NCBI RefSeq assembly: GCF_001559075.2
Contig: NZ_CP014015.2
Coordinates: forward strand, 434,001-498,000
Source: Citrobacter amalonaticus
GTDB taxonomy: Bacteria > Pseudomonadota > Gammaproteobacteria > Enterobacterales > Enterobacteriaceae
Direction of reading: 5' to 3'
Length of the DNA: 64,000 bases
The notes below the pieces were generated by a model that was not told the origin of the DNA, searched no databases, and saw only the letters and a list, made by a program, of their open reading frames with translations. Of this stretch, positions 43,160-52,262 are shown one piece after another. Each line of letters opens with the position of its first letter. Positions within the stretch are counted from its first letter, which is position 1. Both the position numbers and the translations under genes were made by a program.

Positions 43160-44563
43160 TTAAACGATACGAAACGCATCCACCAATACACAGCGACGCA
43201 GACGCACAAACGTACGCGCACTGGTCACCCCTTCCCCGGTTGGCGTGGTGATGGTCATGGTGGTCCAGCCTTCACCGCCCAGTCCCAGTCCGGCAATGCA
43301 CGGTCCGTTCTTGACGAAGATGCTGGTATCAATGGCGTTCGCCATCTGGTTCATGTTGTCGATGTTGCGCGAGTGCATCGCAGCGGTATGGTGACAGCCG
43401 CCTTCCAGTTGCACCGCCAGCGCAATAGCCTCGTCAACATTTGCCACCCGTACCACCGGCAGGACCGGCATCATCAGTTCCGTGACGGCAAAAGGATGCG
43501 TGGCAGGCGTTTCAACAAACAGCAGTCGGGTTTGATCCGGGACCTGCAGGCCAATGGCGGCGGCGATTTTTGCCGCGTCGCGTCCAACCCAGTCACGGCT
43601 GACAGTGCCTTTGCCACGCTCATCGATATTTTTCAGCAGCACCGGCTGGAGCTGTTCGGCCTGCGCGGCGCTCAGTTTCACCGCCTGCTGGCCTTCCATC
43701 AGGCGCATCAGCTCATCCGCCACGCTGTCGACGACAATCAGCACCTTCTCATCAGCGCAAATGATGTTGTTATCGAAGGACGCGCCTTTGACGATGGATT
43801 GCGCAGCCCGCGCCAGATCCGCCGTCTCATCGACGACCACCGGCGGATTACCGGCACCGGCGGCAATCAGACGTTTATTGGTGTGTTTGCGGGCGGCGTC
43901 GACCACCGCTTCGCCGCCGGTGACGACCAACAGACCAATGCCTGGGTACTTAAACAACCGCTGCGCGGTTTCGATATCCGGGTTCGCCACGGTCACCAGC
44001 AGGTTTTCCGGGCCACCCGCCGCCACCACCGCCTGGTTAAGCAGTGTGATCGCGCGTTGTGAAACGCCTTTCGCTGCCGGGTGGGGGGCGAACACGACAC
44101 TGTTACCTGCGGCAATCAGGCTGATGGCGTTATTAATCACCGTCGCTGCCGGGTTAGTGGATGGCGTCACTGAGGCGACGACGCCCCACGGCGCATTTTC
44201 GATCAGCGTCAGGCCGTTATCGCCGGTGAGTACCTGCGGCGATAAACACTCCACGCCCGGTGTCCCGCGTGCCTGTGCCACGTTTTTGGCAAATTTATCG
44301 TCGACGCGTCCCATGCCAGTCTCTGTGACGGCAAGTTCCGCTAATTCTTTGGCATGCTTTTCGCCCGCTTCACGAATGGCGTGAATGGCAAGCTGGCGCA
44401 TCGCCACGCTCTTCAGCCCCTGCTGAGCGACTTTTGCTGCCGCCACCGCATCATCCAGGGAGGCAAAGACGCCCATTTCATGAACGGCGGTCGCTGGCTG
44501 GCTGCTGTCTTTCATTTTCAGCAGTACCGCTTTCACCACCTGTTCAATATCCTGTTGATTCAT
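43160..44563 (-). CDS. eutE: CoA-acylating acetaldehyde dehydrogenase EutE
   Basis: This 467-residue aldehyde dehydrogenase makes acetyl-CoA from acetaldehyde, NAD+ and CoA inside the microcompartment. The N-terminal helix (QQDIEQVVKAVLLKMK, residues 3-18) is the encapsulation peptide and resembles that of EutC. The catalytic cysteine lies in FDNNIICADEKV. Length equals E. coli EutE. Gap to eutN is 11 bp; a 128-bp palindrome follows the stop. Confidence 0.98.
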   Translation of the reverse strand: MNQQDIEQVVKAVLLKMKDSSQPATAVHEMGVFASLDDAVAAAKVAQQGLKSVAMRQLAIHAIREAGEKHAKELAELAVTETGMGRVDDKFAKNVAQARGTPGVECLSPQVLTGDNGLTLIENAPWGVVASVTPSTNPAATVINNAISLIAAGNSVVFAPHPAAKGVSQRAITLLNQAVVAAGGPENLLVTVANPDIETAQRLFKYPGIGLLVVTGGEAVVDAARKHTNKRLIAAGAGNPPVVVDETADLARAAQSIVKGASFDNNIICADEKVLIVVDSVADELMRLMEGQQAVKLSAAQAEQLQPVLLKNIDERGKGTVSRDWVGRDAAKIAAAIGLQVPDQTRLLFVETPATHPFAVTELMMPVLPVVRVANVDEAIALAVQLEGGCHHTAAMHSRNIDNMNQMANAIDTSIFVKNGPCIAGLGLGGEGWTTMTITTPTGEGVTSARTFVRLRRCVLVDAFRIV

Positions 44564-44574
44564 GATGTTCAGTC

Positions 44575-44862
44575 CTATTTGTGGAATATCACCTGACCGC
44601 CAGCCACCACTTCATCGACGATACCAATCACGCACAGATCGACAGGGGACGCTTCGCTGCGATGCGCCTGGCGAGCAGAACTGCCGCTAACCAGCAGCAC
44701 CCACTCCCCGGTTCCCGCCCCGATGCTGTCAATGGCGACGGCACACTGCCCGTCGGGATTTCCCTGGGCATCGATCATCTCCACCATCAGCAATTTGTCG
44801 TGTGCCAGTCCCTGATGGCGTACGGTACAAACGATTTGTCCTGTGACGACTGCCAGTTTCAT
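44575..44862 (-). CDS. eutN: Ethanolamine microcompartment vertex protein EutN
   Basis: This 95-residue protein of the EutN/CcmL family forms pentamers that close the vertices of the shell. The family start MKLAVVTGQIVCTVRH and the GSSAR loop are present. Length equals E. coli EutN. It is separated from eutM by 77 bp holding a REP unit. Confidence 0.97.
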   Translation of the reverse strand: MKLAVVTGQIVCTVRHQGLAHDKLLMVEMIDAQGNPDGQCAVAIDSIGAGTGEWVLLVSGSSARQAHRSEASPVDLCVIGIVDEVVAGGQVIFHK

Positions 44863-44896
44863 ACCCGCCTCCGTGGGTTAAGTTGTGCTGCGATCC

Positions 44897-44931
44897 TGTA
44901 GGCCGGATAAGCGCAGCGCCATCCGGCCCCC
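44897..44931. repeat. REP unit between eutM and eutN
   Basis: A single unit, GTAGGCCGGATAAG-CGCAG-CGCCATCCGGC, inside the eut operon. Confidence 0.85.
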
Positions 44932-44939
44932 AGTCCTGC

Positions 44940-45230
44940 TTAGATGTTGCTGTCGCCTTTGAAGCTGATCGGGAACACTTCTTCCAGATCGCCATGCGGA
45001 CGCGGGATCACGTGAACAGAGACCAGTTCGCCGATACGCTGTGCCGCTGCGGCACCGGCATCCGTTGCTGCTTTGCAGGCCGCGACATCGCCACGGACCA
45101 TCGCAGTCACCAGACCGCCGCCAATCTGTTTCACACCAACCAGCTTCACGCGTGCGGCTTTTACCATCGCATCAGAGGCCTCAATCAGTGCAACCAGGCC
45201 CCGGGTTTCAATCATTCCTAAAGCTTCCAT
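44940..45230 (-). CDS. eutM: Ethanolamine microcompartment major shell protein EutM
   Basis: This 96-residue single-BMC-domain protein forms the hexagonal tiles of the shell. The hallmark MIETRGLVALIEASDAMVKAA (about residues 6-26) and GGGLVTAMVRGDVAACKAATDAGAAAA are intact; the pore-lining loop is KQIGGG. Length is one residue short of E. coli EutM (97), within the C-terminal tail. Confidence 0.98.
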   Translation of the reverse strand: MEALGMIETRGLVALIEASDAMVKAARVKLVGVKQIGGGLVTAMVRGDVAACKAATDAGAAAAQRIGELVSVHVIPRPHGDLEEVFPISFKGDSNI

Positions 45231-45266
45231 TGTGTTTTCCTCTCATGGGGTCCAGAACGGGACCAT

Positions 45267-46283
45267 TTATACAACCAGGGTTTGTGAGTCACGTTCGCGA
45301 CTCACGTCAGTCTGGCGCGGCACGGCTGCCACCAACGCCAGTTCGATAATTTCCTGTACGCTACAGCCTCGCGAAAGGTCATGAAGCGGTGCGGCAAGCC
45401 CCTGAATCAGCGGCCCGACGGCACGATATCCGCCCAGACGCTGGGCGATTTTGTAACCAATATTGCCGGCCTCCAGTGACGGAAACACCATCACGTTGGC
45501 GTGACCCCGTAGCGGACTGGCAGGCGCTTTTTGCGCGGCGACCTCCGGCACAAAGGCGGCGTCAAATTGCAGTTCGCCATCCACCAGTAGCGTGGGCGCG
45601 CGTTCGCGAACAATCTCTGTTGCCTGCTGCACGTTCGCCACGCAGGGATGACGGGCGCTACCCTGACTGGAGAATGACAGCATCGCCACGCGCGGTTCTT
45701 CACCGGTGATACCGCGCCAGGTGTCGGCACTGGCGATCGCGATATCCGCCAGTTGTGCCGCCGTTGGCTGCGGCACCACGCTACAGTCGGCAAACCCTAA
45801 CGCCGGTCCGACGTACTGCGGCAGCATCAGGAAAAGAGACGACAGCGTTTTACACCCCGGCTGCAGGCCAATAATGCGTAAGCCCGCGCGCAGCACGTTA
45901 GCCGTGGAGGAAAGATTGCCGGCGATACAGACATCCGCCTTGCCTGCGCTAACCATCGCCGCTGCAAACATCAGCGGGTCATTGAGTTTCTCAACGGCAT
46001 CCGGCGGCGTTTTCTCCCCGGACCGGGCGAGCCAGCGCTCTGCGAACGCTTCACGCATCGCCAGGTTGCTGTGCGGGTCGATAACCTGAATACCGTCCAG
46101 CGCCACCCGATGCGTGAGAGCGAACTGGCGCAGCGCGAACGGGCTGGCCACCAGAATGGGGTGCGCCAGGCCGTGCTGTTGCAGGTAGTGCGCTGCTTTC
46201 AGCACACGTTCGTCTAACGCATCCGGAAAGACCACCCGGGCCGGGGCTTGCTGAGCCCGTTCGCGGGCGCGTTCAATGATCAT
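45267..46283 (-). CDS. eutD: Phosphate acetyltransferase EutD
   Basis: This 338-residue phosphotransacetylase converts acetyl-CoA and phosphate to acetyl phosphate and regenerates free CoA inside the compartment. It carries the PTA family ending ANVMVFPSLEAGNIGYKIAQRLGGYRAVGPLIQGL and the central MLSFSSQGSA motif. It lacks the N-terminal regulatory extension of the housekeeping Pta. Its ATG overlaps the eutT stop by 4 bp. Confidence 0.97.
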   Translation of the reverse strand: MIIERARERAQQAPARVVFPDALDERVLKAAHYLQQHGLAHPILVASPFALRQFALTHRVALDGIQVIDPHSNLAMREAFAERWLARSGEKTPPDAVEKLNDPLMFAAAMVSAGKADVCIAGNLSSTANVLRAGLRIIGLQPGCKTLSSLFLMLPQYVGPALGFADCSVVPQPTAAQLADIAIASADTWRGITGEEPRVAMLSFSSQGSARHPCVANVQQATEIVRERAPTLLVDGELQFDAAFVPEVAAQKAPASPLRGHANVMVFPSLEAGNIGYKIAQRLGGYRAVGPLIQGLAAPLHDLSRGCSVQEIIELALVAAVPRQTDVSRERDSQTLVV

Positions 46284-47083
46284 TGTTCACCTCCCAGTCG
46301 CTGTTGGATCTGGCTGACGGTGAGCGGGTGTTTGGTGACACTCAGAATCATCATCACGTAGACCGCGCTGGAAAGACGGTTCAGCGCCTGCAAAATATCC
46401 GGTCGCAGGACGTCAAAACCGCGGGTGATAAAGACCTGGGCGGCGATCGTTTCCGTCTCGCGAACTTTGGTACGTAGCAGATTCAGCAGCGCGGACTCAC
46501 GACCATGACTGGCTTCAGGCACCAGATGATCGTGCTCCAGATAACGCAACGGTTGATGGGAAAGACGATGCAGATCATCCTCGTTCAGCCCGACAATGGA
46601 CTGTGCCGCCAGGGGTTCATCCATCGCATCGGCGCGCATAATGTTGCCCAGCCGCGAACGAATATCTGCCAGCCAGGGCTGCCATGGCTCCGCCAGTTCG
46701 ATTTGCAGCCACACTGACAGCGCGATGGTGCTGTCCAGCGCGGCACGAAAGCCCAGACGCGGATCGCTTTTGGCGACCATTTTGTCCGCCGTCAGGTGGG
46801 TCAAGGTGTCAGGCTTTTTCGCCACCGGCTGGCGACACAGTTCACAGCAGGCCTGGGGATGCGTATCGCTACTGGTTAACCCGTGCACCGGCTGCGGCTG
46901 CTGTTGCTCGTCGTCGACAAACAGACTGCCCTGCTCATCCAGAAACTTGATGCGCAGATGACGGCCTTCCAACAGTTCGCGGGCAGAGGGCGTCAGGCGA
47001 GCGTCAGCGGGGAGATGGATTTCCGCCCCTTCGCTGAGCGTATGGTTCGCTCTGAGCCATGCTTCGGTGATGAAATCTTTCAT
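46280..47083 (-). CDS. eutT: ATP:cob(I)alamin adenosyltransferase EutT
   Basis: This 267-residue enzyme makes adenosylcobalamin for the lyase. The metal-binding HX11CCXXC motif is present (HGLTSSDTHPQACCELC, about residues 67-83). The ATG at 47083 (MKDFITEAWL) overlaps the eutQ stop as ATGA and gives E. coli length. The C-terminal helical ATP-binding bundle (from about 100) contains TKVRETETIAAQ. Confidence 0.97.
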   Translation of the reverse strand: MKDFITEAWLRANHTLSEGAEIHLPADARLTPSARELLEGRHLRIKFLDEQGSLFVDDEQQQPQPVHGLTSSDTHPQACCELCRQPVAKKPDTLTHLTADKMVAKSDPRLGFRAALDSTIALSVWLQIELAEPWQPWLADIRSRLGNIMRADAMDEPLAAQSIVGLNEDDLHRLSHQPLRYLEHDHLVPEASHGRESALLNLLRTKVRETETIAAQVFITRGFDVLRPDILQALNRLSSAVYVMMILSVTKHPLTVSQIQQRLGGEQ

Positions 47084-47772
47084 ACCGATTGCCAGTTCGC
47101 AGGCCACGCAACGTACAGGAAGCGCACGGTCGTCGGCGTGCCAAATTCAATGCTCGAGCCTTTGGGGATAAACATGACATCCCCGGCTTTGGCGATCATC
47201 GTTTCACCTTCATGGCGCACATGCAGTTCACCGTCGAGCACCATGTCGATTTCGTCGTAGTTCAGCGTCCACGGGAAGAACGCGTTATCCCACTGCATGA
47301 ACCCGGCGGCCATACTGCTGCCGTCCTGCTCGGTAACGAGATCGGTCAGGCCCACGCAGTGCGGCTGTGCGCCGTCGAAGCGGCCAAACTTAACGCTGCT
47401 GCCATCGATCACTTTGATGCCGCCTTTGCCGGTCACCGAATGAAAACCCGGTTGCATCCCGCCCTGCTCCAGCGACTGTTTTTCCTTCAGCACTTTGTCC
47501 ATCAACTGCGAAACCAGACTCTCGGTAAACTGCCCTTCCGGTAGTTGCGCGATGATAGTTTCACGAATGCGCTGCGTTTCAGATTTGGCCTCGTCCACAC
47601 TGCACGCTGCCGTTGGCGCGGATCCCTCGCACTCCACAATCGTAATGCCCAGTAACTCCGCGACTTCACGGGCTTCCGGGGTGATGATGCTGGCGCGCAG
47701 CACCACCGACATCTCTTGTTCGCCTCGTGCGTGCGCCGCACGTATATCGTTAGCTGTGATAAGTGTTTTCAC
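47080..47772 (-). CDS. eutQ: Acetate kinase EutQ (cupin family)
   Basis: This 230-residue protein has a variable N-terminal half and a C-terminal cupin barrel (about residues 130-230, with NYDEIDMVLDGELHVRHEGE and the metal-site region GDVMFIPKGSSIEFG). The Salmonella protein has been shown to be an acetate kinase. It completes the route acetaldehyde, acetyl-CoA, acetyl phosphate, acetate. Its start overlaps the end of eutP by 23 bp. Confidence 0.96.
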   Translation of the reverse strand: MKTLITANDIRAAHARGEQEMSVVLRASIITPEAREVAELLGITIVECEGSAPTAACSVDEAKSETQRIRETIIAQLPEGQFTESLVSQLMDKVLKEKQSLEQGGMQPGFHSVTGKGGIKVIDGSSVKFGRFDGAQPHCVGLTDLVTEQDGSSMAAGFMQWDNAFFPWTLNYDEIDMVLDGELHVRHEGETMIAKAGDVMFIPKGSSIEFGTPTTVRFLYVAWPANWQSV

Positions 47773-48229
47773 CTGCCCCTTCCTCCTTTTGGCTGAGCTC
47801 AGTCAGATAGTCCACCAGGTGCTGCACGCTTTGCGGGTCATGGCTGTTGAGTTCGAAAATCGGCTCCTGAAACCCAATCCCGCGCAGTAATTCCCGCGTT
47901 GCGGTCACGTCGGCATCCGGCATATCCGTTTTGCTGATCACGGCGATGTGTCGTTTACTGGCACCGATATCTAACAGCCCGGCAGGTAAGCGACTTTCTT
48001 TGTCATTGGCCGCATGGACATAAATCAACGTATCAACGTCCTGCAGCGTGGTAATTAAGGCGTGATACCAGCGGGGATGACTGAAATATTCCCCTGGCGT
48101 ATCGATATCGCCATTTTTATTAAATTCCACGGCCTGCGTTTTTCTGGCGAGGGAATAATTTCCCTGTAAGGCATTAAAAAGCGTTGTTTTTCCCGCGCCG
48201 ACAGTGCCAACAAACGCAATACGTTTCAT
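47750..48229 (-). CDS. eutP: EutP, P-loop NTPase with reported acetate kinase activity
   Basis: This 159-residue small P-loop protein has Walker A GTVGAGKTT (residues 8-16), DTPGEYF (Walker B/switch region) and a SKTD guanine-specificity motif (in AVISKTDMPDAD). The ATG at 48229 (MKRIAFVG) follows GAGG by 5 nt and gives E. coli length. The fold predicts a GTPase, but the Salmonella protein is reported to act as an acetate kinase together with EutQ. Gap to eutS is 13 bp. Confidence 0.95.
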   Translation of the reverse strand: MKRIAFVGTVGAGKTTLFNALQGNYSLARKTQAVEFNKNGDIDTPGEYFSHPRWYHALITTLQDVDTLIYVHAANDKESRLPAGLLDIGASKRHIAVISKTDMPDADVTATRELLRGIGFQEPIFELNSHDPQSVQHLVDYLTELSQKEEGAGENTYHS

Positions 48230-48242
48230 AAGCACCTCAGAA

Positions 48243-48578
48243 TTAGCTTTTCGTCAGGTCGCAGAGGGTGAAATTTAATAACCGCCCCAGCCCACTGACC
48301 GTTTGCAATAAGGCCTCTTCTACCGCGCCGACCGAGCCGTAGATCACCAGCGCACCACTGAATCTGTCGAGAAAACCGATATGTACGTCGGCAGCCTTCA
48401 TCGCCAGATCGCCGGCAATCATCGCGGTTTCTCCCGGCGTCAGGGTCATAATGCCGATGGCCCCGGCTTCGGGAACGCCGATCTTTTTCGCCAGTTCTTC
48501 ACCTGGATGCGCAATGAGATGCGCCAGCGTGACCTGTTTGCCCGGCACAAATTCCTGAATGATGCGTTCTTTATCCAT
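48243..48578 (-). CDS. eutS: Ethanolamine microcompartment shell protein EutS
   Basis: This 111-residue circularly permuted BMC shell protein is the first gene of the operon. E. coli EutS forms a bent hexamer thought to fit shell edges. Family residues GAIGIMTLTPGETAMIAGDLA and DVHIGFLDRFSGALVIYG are present. Length equals E. coli EutS. Confidence 0.97.
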   Translation of the reverse strand: MDKERIIQEFVPGKQVTLAHLIAHPGEELAKKIGVPEAGAIGIMTLTPGETAMIAGDLAMKAADVHIGFLDRFSGALVIYGSVGAVEEALLQTVSGLGRLLNFTLCDLTKS

Positions 48579-48693
48579 TGCTCACCGCCTGTGTTAAGAC
48601 TGGGCTTATCGTGGCAATTTTTTGTCAGGGTAAATAACAAAATTCGGCAAGATGATTTAAAAGGTGAAGTGGATCACTAATACGCAGAAAATA
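48579..48693 (-). promoter_or_regulatory. eut operon promoter region
   Basis: This 115-bp AT-rich interval lies between the maeB terminator and eutS. EutR should act here. I see no consensus -35/-10 pair, consistent with an activator-dependent promoter. The EutR operator cannot be defined by eye. Confidence 0.5.
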
Positions 48694-48718
48694 AAAAGGC
48701 GCGGGAGAAACCCGCGCC
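48694..48718 (-). terminator. Rho-independent terminator of maeB
   Basis: On the minus strand GGCGCGGG / CCCGCGCC (4-nt loop) is followed by TTTTTAT, 20 bp after the maeB stop. Confidence 0.88.
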
Positions 48719-48737
48719 GGAATTAATTAAAGTGAAA

Positions 48738-51017
48738 TTACAGCGGCTGTGTTTGCGCCTCAACCACTGCCAGCGCCACCATATTAACAATTCGACGCAC
48801 AGAGGCGATCGGCGTTAATACGTGAACCGGTTTTGCCACGCCCATCAGAACCGGGCCAACCGTGACACCTTCTGAACTGGAGACGCGCAGTAAATTATAA
48901 CTAATACGCGCGGCTTCCATATTTGGCATCACCAGAATATTGGCCGAGCCTTTCAGCGGGCTGTCCGGCATCCGGTCATTACGAATGCTTTCCACCAGCG
49001 CGGCATCACCATGCATTTCGCCGTCAATCATCAGGTCAGGCGCACGTGCTTTGATAATCTCCAGCGCGGCGCGCATTTTGCCGGCAGACGGACAGTCGGA
49101 CGAACCAAAGTTAGAGTGTGACAGCAACGCCACTTTCGGTTCGATACCAAAGCGACGCACGGTTTCCGCCGCCATCACGGCGATTTCCGCCAGCTCTTCC
49201 GGCTCAGGATCGTCATTGACGTAGGTATCGGCAATAAAGGTGTTACCGCTCGGCAGCAGCAACGCGTTCATCGCCCCGGCGGTATGGACGCCTTCACGGT
49301 AGCCAAACACCGCTTTCACCACGCTGAAGTGTTCATGGTAATCACCGATAGTGCCGCAGATCATCGCATCTGCTTCGCCGCGCTGTACCATGATCGCGCC
49401 AATCACCGTGGTGTTGGCGATCACCGCACGCTGCGCCTGCTCCTGAGTAATGCCACGACGCTTCATGATCTGGTAGTACTCGTTCCAGTACTCTTTAAAG
49501 CGCGGATCGGATTCATTGTTGACGATCTCAAAATCAACACCCGCTTTGATCTGCAGACCCAGTTTTTGAATGCGCATTTCGATTACGCCAGGACGACCAA
49601 TCAGGATCGGCTTCGCCAGACCCAGCGTGATCAGTTCCTGCGTGGCGTGCAGCACGCGCGCCTCTTCCCCTTCCGGCAACACGACACGCTTCGGTGCTTT
49701 GCGTGCCTGCGAGAAAATCGGCTTCATGAACAGGTTGGTTTTGTAGACAAATTCGGTCAGCTTATCGATATAAGCATCAAAGTCGGCAATCGGGCGCATT
49801 GCCACGCCGGAATCCATCGCCGCTTTGGCAACCGCTGGCGCGATTTTAACGATCAGACGCGGGTCGAACGGTTTTGGAATGATGTATTCCGGGCCGAAAC
49901 TCAGATCCTGGTCGCCATAGGCTGAGGCCACGACTTCGCTCTGCTCGGCATGCGCCAGTTCGGCAATGGCATGGACCGCAGCCAGCTTCATCTCTTCGTT
50001 GATTGCCGTCGCGCCGACGTCCAGCGCGCCACGGAAAATGAACGGGAAGCACAGGACGTTGTTGACCTGGTTCGGGTAGTCGGAACGGCCGGTACAGATA
50101 ATGGCGTCCGGACGCACCTCTTTTGCCAGCGGCGGCAGAATTTCCGGTTCCGGGTTAGCCAGCGCCAGAATCATCGGCGCGCGGGCCATTTTCTTGACCA
50201 TCTCCTGAGTCAGCACTTTCGGGCCTGAACAACCGAGGAAAATATCCGCGCCGTCGATGACGTCATCCAGCGTCCGTTTACCGTCATCGTCTACCGCGTA
50301 GGCCGCTTTGGTTTCAGCCATATTCGGCTCACGACCTTTGTAGATGACGCCCTTAGAGTCGCAGACCACGATGTTGTGCTTCTGCATTCCCAACGCCACC
50401 AGCAGGTTCATACAGGCGATCGCCGCCGCGCCCGCGCCGGATACCACCATCCGCACGTCGGAGATATTTTTCTCTACCACCCGCAGACCGTTAAGAATGG
50501 CGGCGGTACTGATGATCGCGGTGCCGTGCTGATCGTCATGGAACACCGGAATATTCATGCGTTCGCGCAGTTTCTGTTCGATGTAGAAACACTCCGGCGC
50601 TTTGATGTCTTCCAGGTTGATCCCGCCGAACGTCGGCTCCAGCGCGGCAACGACGTTAATAAATTTGTCCGGATCGAGCTCATCGACTTCGATATCGAAC
50701 ACATCAATACCGGCGAATTTCTTAAACAGAACGCCTTTGCCTTCCATGACCGGTTTACCGGCCAGCGCGCCAATATTGCCTAAGCCCAGCACCGCCGTCC
50801 CGTTAGAGATAACGGCAACCAGGTTGCCACGCGCGGTGTATTTATACGCAGCCAGCGGGTCTTTTTCGATTTCAAGACAAGGTGCCGCGACGCCCGGCGA
50901 ATAGGCCAGCGCCAGATCGCGCTGCGTGGCAAGGGGCTTGGTCGGGGAAACCTGAATTTTACCAGGTACCGGGAATTCGTGGAAATCAAGGGCGCTTTGC
51001 TTTAACTGGTCATCCAT
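48738..51017 (-). CDS. maeB: NADP-dependent malic enzyme MaeB
   Basis: This 759-residue cytoplasmic enzyme decarboxylates malate oxidatively to pyruvate and makes NADPH. The malic-enzyme half (1-420) carries TPGVAAPCL-type and DDQHGTAIIS and VSGAGAAAIACMNLL (NADP fold) motifs. The second half (430-759) resembles phosphotransacetylase (from KRVVLPEGEEARVLHATQE) and is known to be regulatory, binding acetyl-CoA. Length equals E. coli MaeB. It is divergent from talA. Confidence 0.98.
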   Translation of the reverse strand: MDDQLKQSALDFHEFPVPGKIQVSPTKPLATQRDLALAYSPGVAAPCLEIEKDPLAAYKYTARGNLVAVISNGTAVLGLGNIGALAGKPVMEGKGVLFKKFAGIDVFDIEVDELDPDKFINVVAALEPTFGGINLEDIKAPECFYIEQKLRERMNIPVFHDDQHGTAIISTAAILNGLRVVEKNISDVRMVVSGAGAAAIACMNLLVALGMQKHNIVVCDSKGVIYKGREPNMAETKAAYAVDDDGKRTLDDVIDGADIFLGCSGPKVLTQEMVKKMARAPMILALANPEPEILPPLAKEVRPDAIICTGRSDYPNQVNNVLCFPFIFRGALDVGATAINEEMKLAAVHAIAELAHAEQSEVVASAYGDQDLSFGPEYIIPKPFDPRLIVKIAPAVAKAAMDSGVAMRPIADFDAYIDKLTEFVYKTNLFMKPIFSQARKAPKRVVLPEGEEARVLHATQELITLGLAKPILIGRPGVIEMRIQKLGLQIKAGVDFEIVNNESDPRFKEYWNEYYQIMKRRGITQEQAQRAVIANTTVIGAIMVQRGEADAMICGTIGDYHEHFSVVKAVFGYREGVHTAGAMNALLLPSGNTFIADTYVNDDPEPEELAEIAVMAAETVRRFGIEPKVALLSHSNFGSSDCPSAGKMRAALEIIKARAPDLMIDGEMHGDAALVESIRNDRMPDSPLKGSANILVMPNMEAARISYNLLRVSSSEGVTVGPVLMGVAKPVHVLTPIASVRRIVNMVALAVVEAQTQPL

Positions 51018-51291
51018 CTTGTTGTTCCTTTCACGTATCGTTCAAAAAAGTCACGCGCAGTCAGGTGCGTCGCACATTATCACCGCACTGCGGGACGCAA
51101 ACTTTGAAGGTCCCCAAACTATCACGACTTAAATAAAGATTTCGTAATCAACTCATAACAACCATGTTACCTGCTTAAGCCAGCAATACCATGCCTGTCT
51201 GCTATGCTTTTTTGTGGTGCACATCATGAATTTCTCAGAAGTGTGATTTTAAGCACTCACCTAACACGTTACTTTTCAAGGAGTATTTCCT

Positions 51292-52242
51292 ATGAACCAG
51301 TTAGACGGCATCAAACAATTCACCACTGTCGTGGCCGACAGCGGCGATATTGAGTCTATTCGTCATTACCAACCCCAGGATGCCACCACCAACCCTTCGC
51401 TGCTGCTGAAGGCCGCTGGCCTGGCGCACTACGCGCATCTGATTGACGATGCGATCCAGTGGGGAAAGCAGCAGGGGAAAACCCAGGAACAGCAGGTTGC
51501 CGAAGCCTGCGACAAACTGGCGGTCAATTTTGGTGCGGAAATTCTTAAAAGCATTCCGGGACGCGTGTCGACCGAAGTGGATGCCCGACTCTCCTTCGAT
51601 CAACAAAAAAGTATCGACAAGGCCCGCCACCTGGTGGATTTGTACCAGCAGCAGGGGATCGATAAATCCCGCATACTGATTAAGCTGGCCTCCACATGGG
51701 AAGGTATTCGCGCAGCAGAAGCGTTAGAGAAAGAGGGAATTAACTGTAACCTGACGCTGCTGTTTTCCTTTGCTCAGGCCCGCGCCTGCGCTGAAGCGGG
51801 CGTCTTTTTGATCTCCCCGTTTGTCGGACGCATCTATGACTGGTATCAGGCGCGCAGCCCGATGGACCCGTACGTTGTCGAGCAAGATCCCGGCGTGAAG
51901 TCGGTACGCAATATCTACGATTACTTCAAACAGCATCGCTATGACACCATCGTCATGGGTGCCAGCTTCCGCCGCACTGAGCAGATCCTCGCGCTGGCCG
52001 GCTGCGATCGCCTGACGATTGCCCCCAATCTCCTGAAAGAATTACAGGAAAAAGAAGAACCGGTCGTGCGCAAGCTGGTGCCGTCTTCGCAAACCTTCCA
52101 TCGTCCCGCGCCCATGAGCGAAGCTGAATTCCGCTGGGAGCATAACCAGGATGCGATGGCGGTAGAGAAACTCTCTGACGGTATCCGTCTGTTCGCTGTT
52201 GACCAACGCAAACTGGAAGACCTGCTTGCTGCCAAACTCTAA
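51292..52242 (+). CDS. talA: Transaldolase A
   Basis: This 316-residue alpha/beta-barrel enzyme of the non-oxidative pentose phosphate pathway transfers dihydroxyacetone from sedoheptulose-7-phosphate to glyceraldehyde-3-phosphate. The Schiff-base lysine is Lys131 (RILIKLASTWEG), and the signature ATTNPSLLLKA is at 31-41. Length equals E. coli TalA, the RpoS-dependent isozyme. AAGGAG precedes the ATG. Gap to tktB is 20 bp. Confidence 0.98.
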   Translation: MNQLDGIKQFTTVVADSGDIESIRHYQPQDATTNPSLLLKAAGLAHYAHLIDDAIQWGKQQGKTQEQQVAEACDKLAVNFGAEILKSIPGRVSTEVDARLSFDQQKSIDKARHLVDLYQQQGIDKSRILIKLASTWEGIRAAEALEKEGINCNLTLLFSFAQARACAEAGVFLISPFVGRIYDWYQARSPMDPYVVEQDPGVKSVRNIYDYFKQHRYDTIVMGASFRRTEQILALAGCDRLTIAPNLLKELQEKEEPVVRKLVPSSQTFHRPAPMSEAEFRWEHNQDAMAVEKLSDGIRLFAVDQRKLEDLLAAKL

Positions 52243-52262
52243 ATCTTGCCACGGAGTGTTCT

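Noticed and set aside
43036..43221. 61-codon open frame in the eutE-eutJ gap
   Set aside because: It lies mostly inside the palindrome and overlaps the eutE 3' end in another frame; no ribosome-binding site.
34720..48578. The eut locus as a candidate new system
   Set aside because: All 17 genes match the described ethanolamine metabolosome in order and length; only the intergenic hairpins are unusual.
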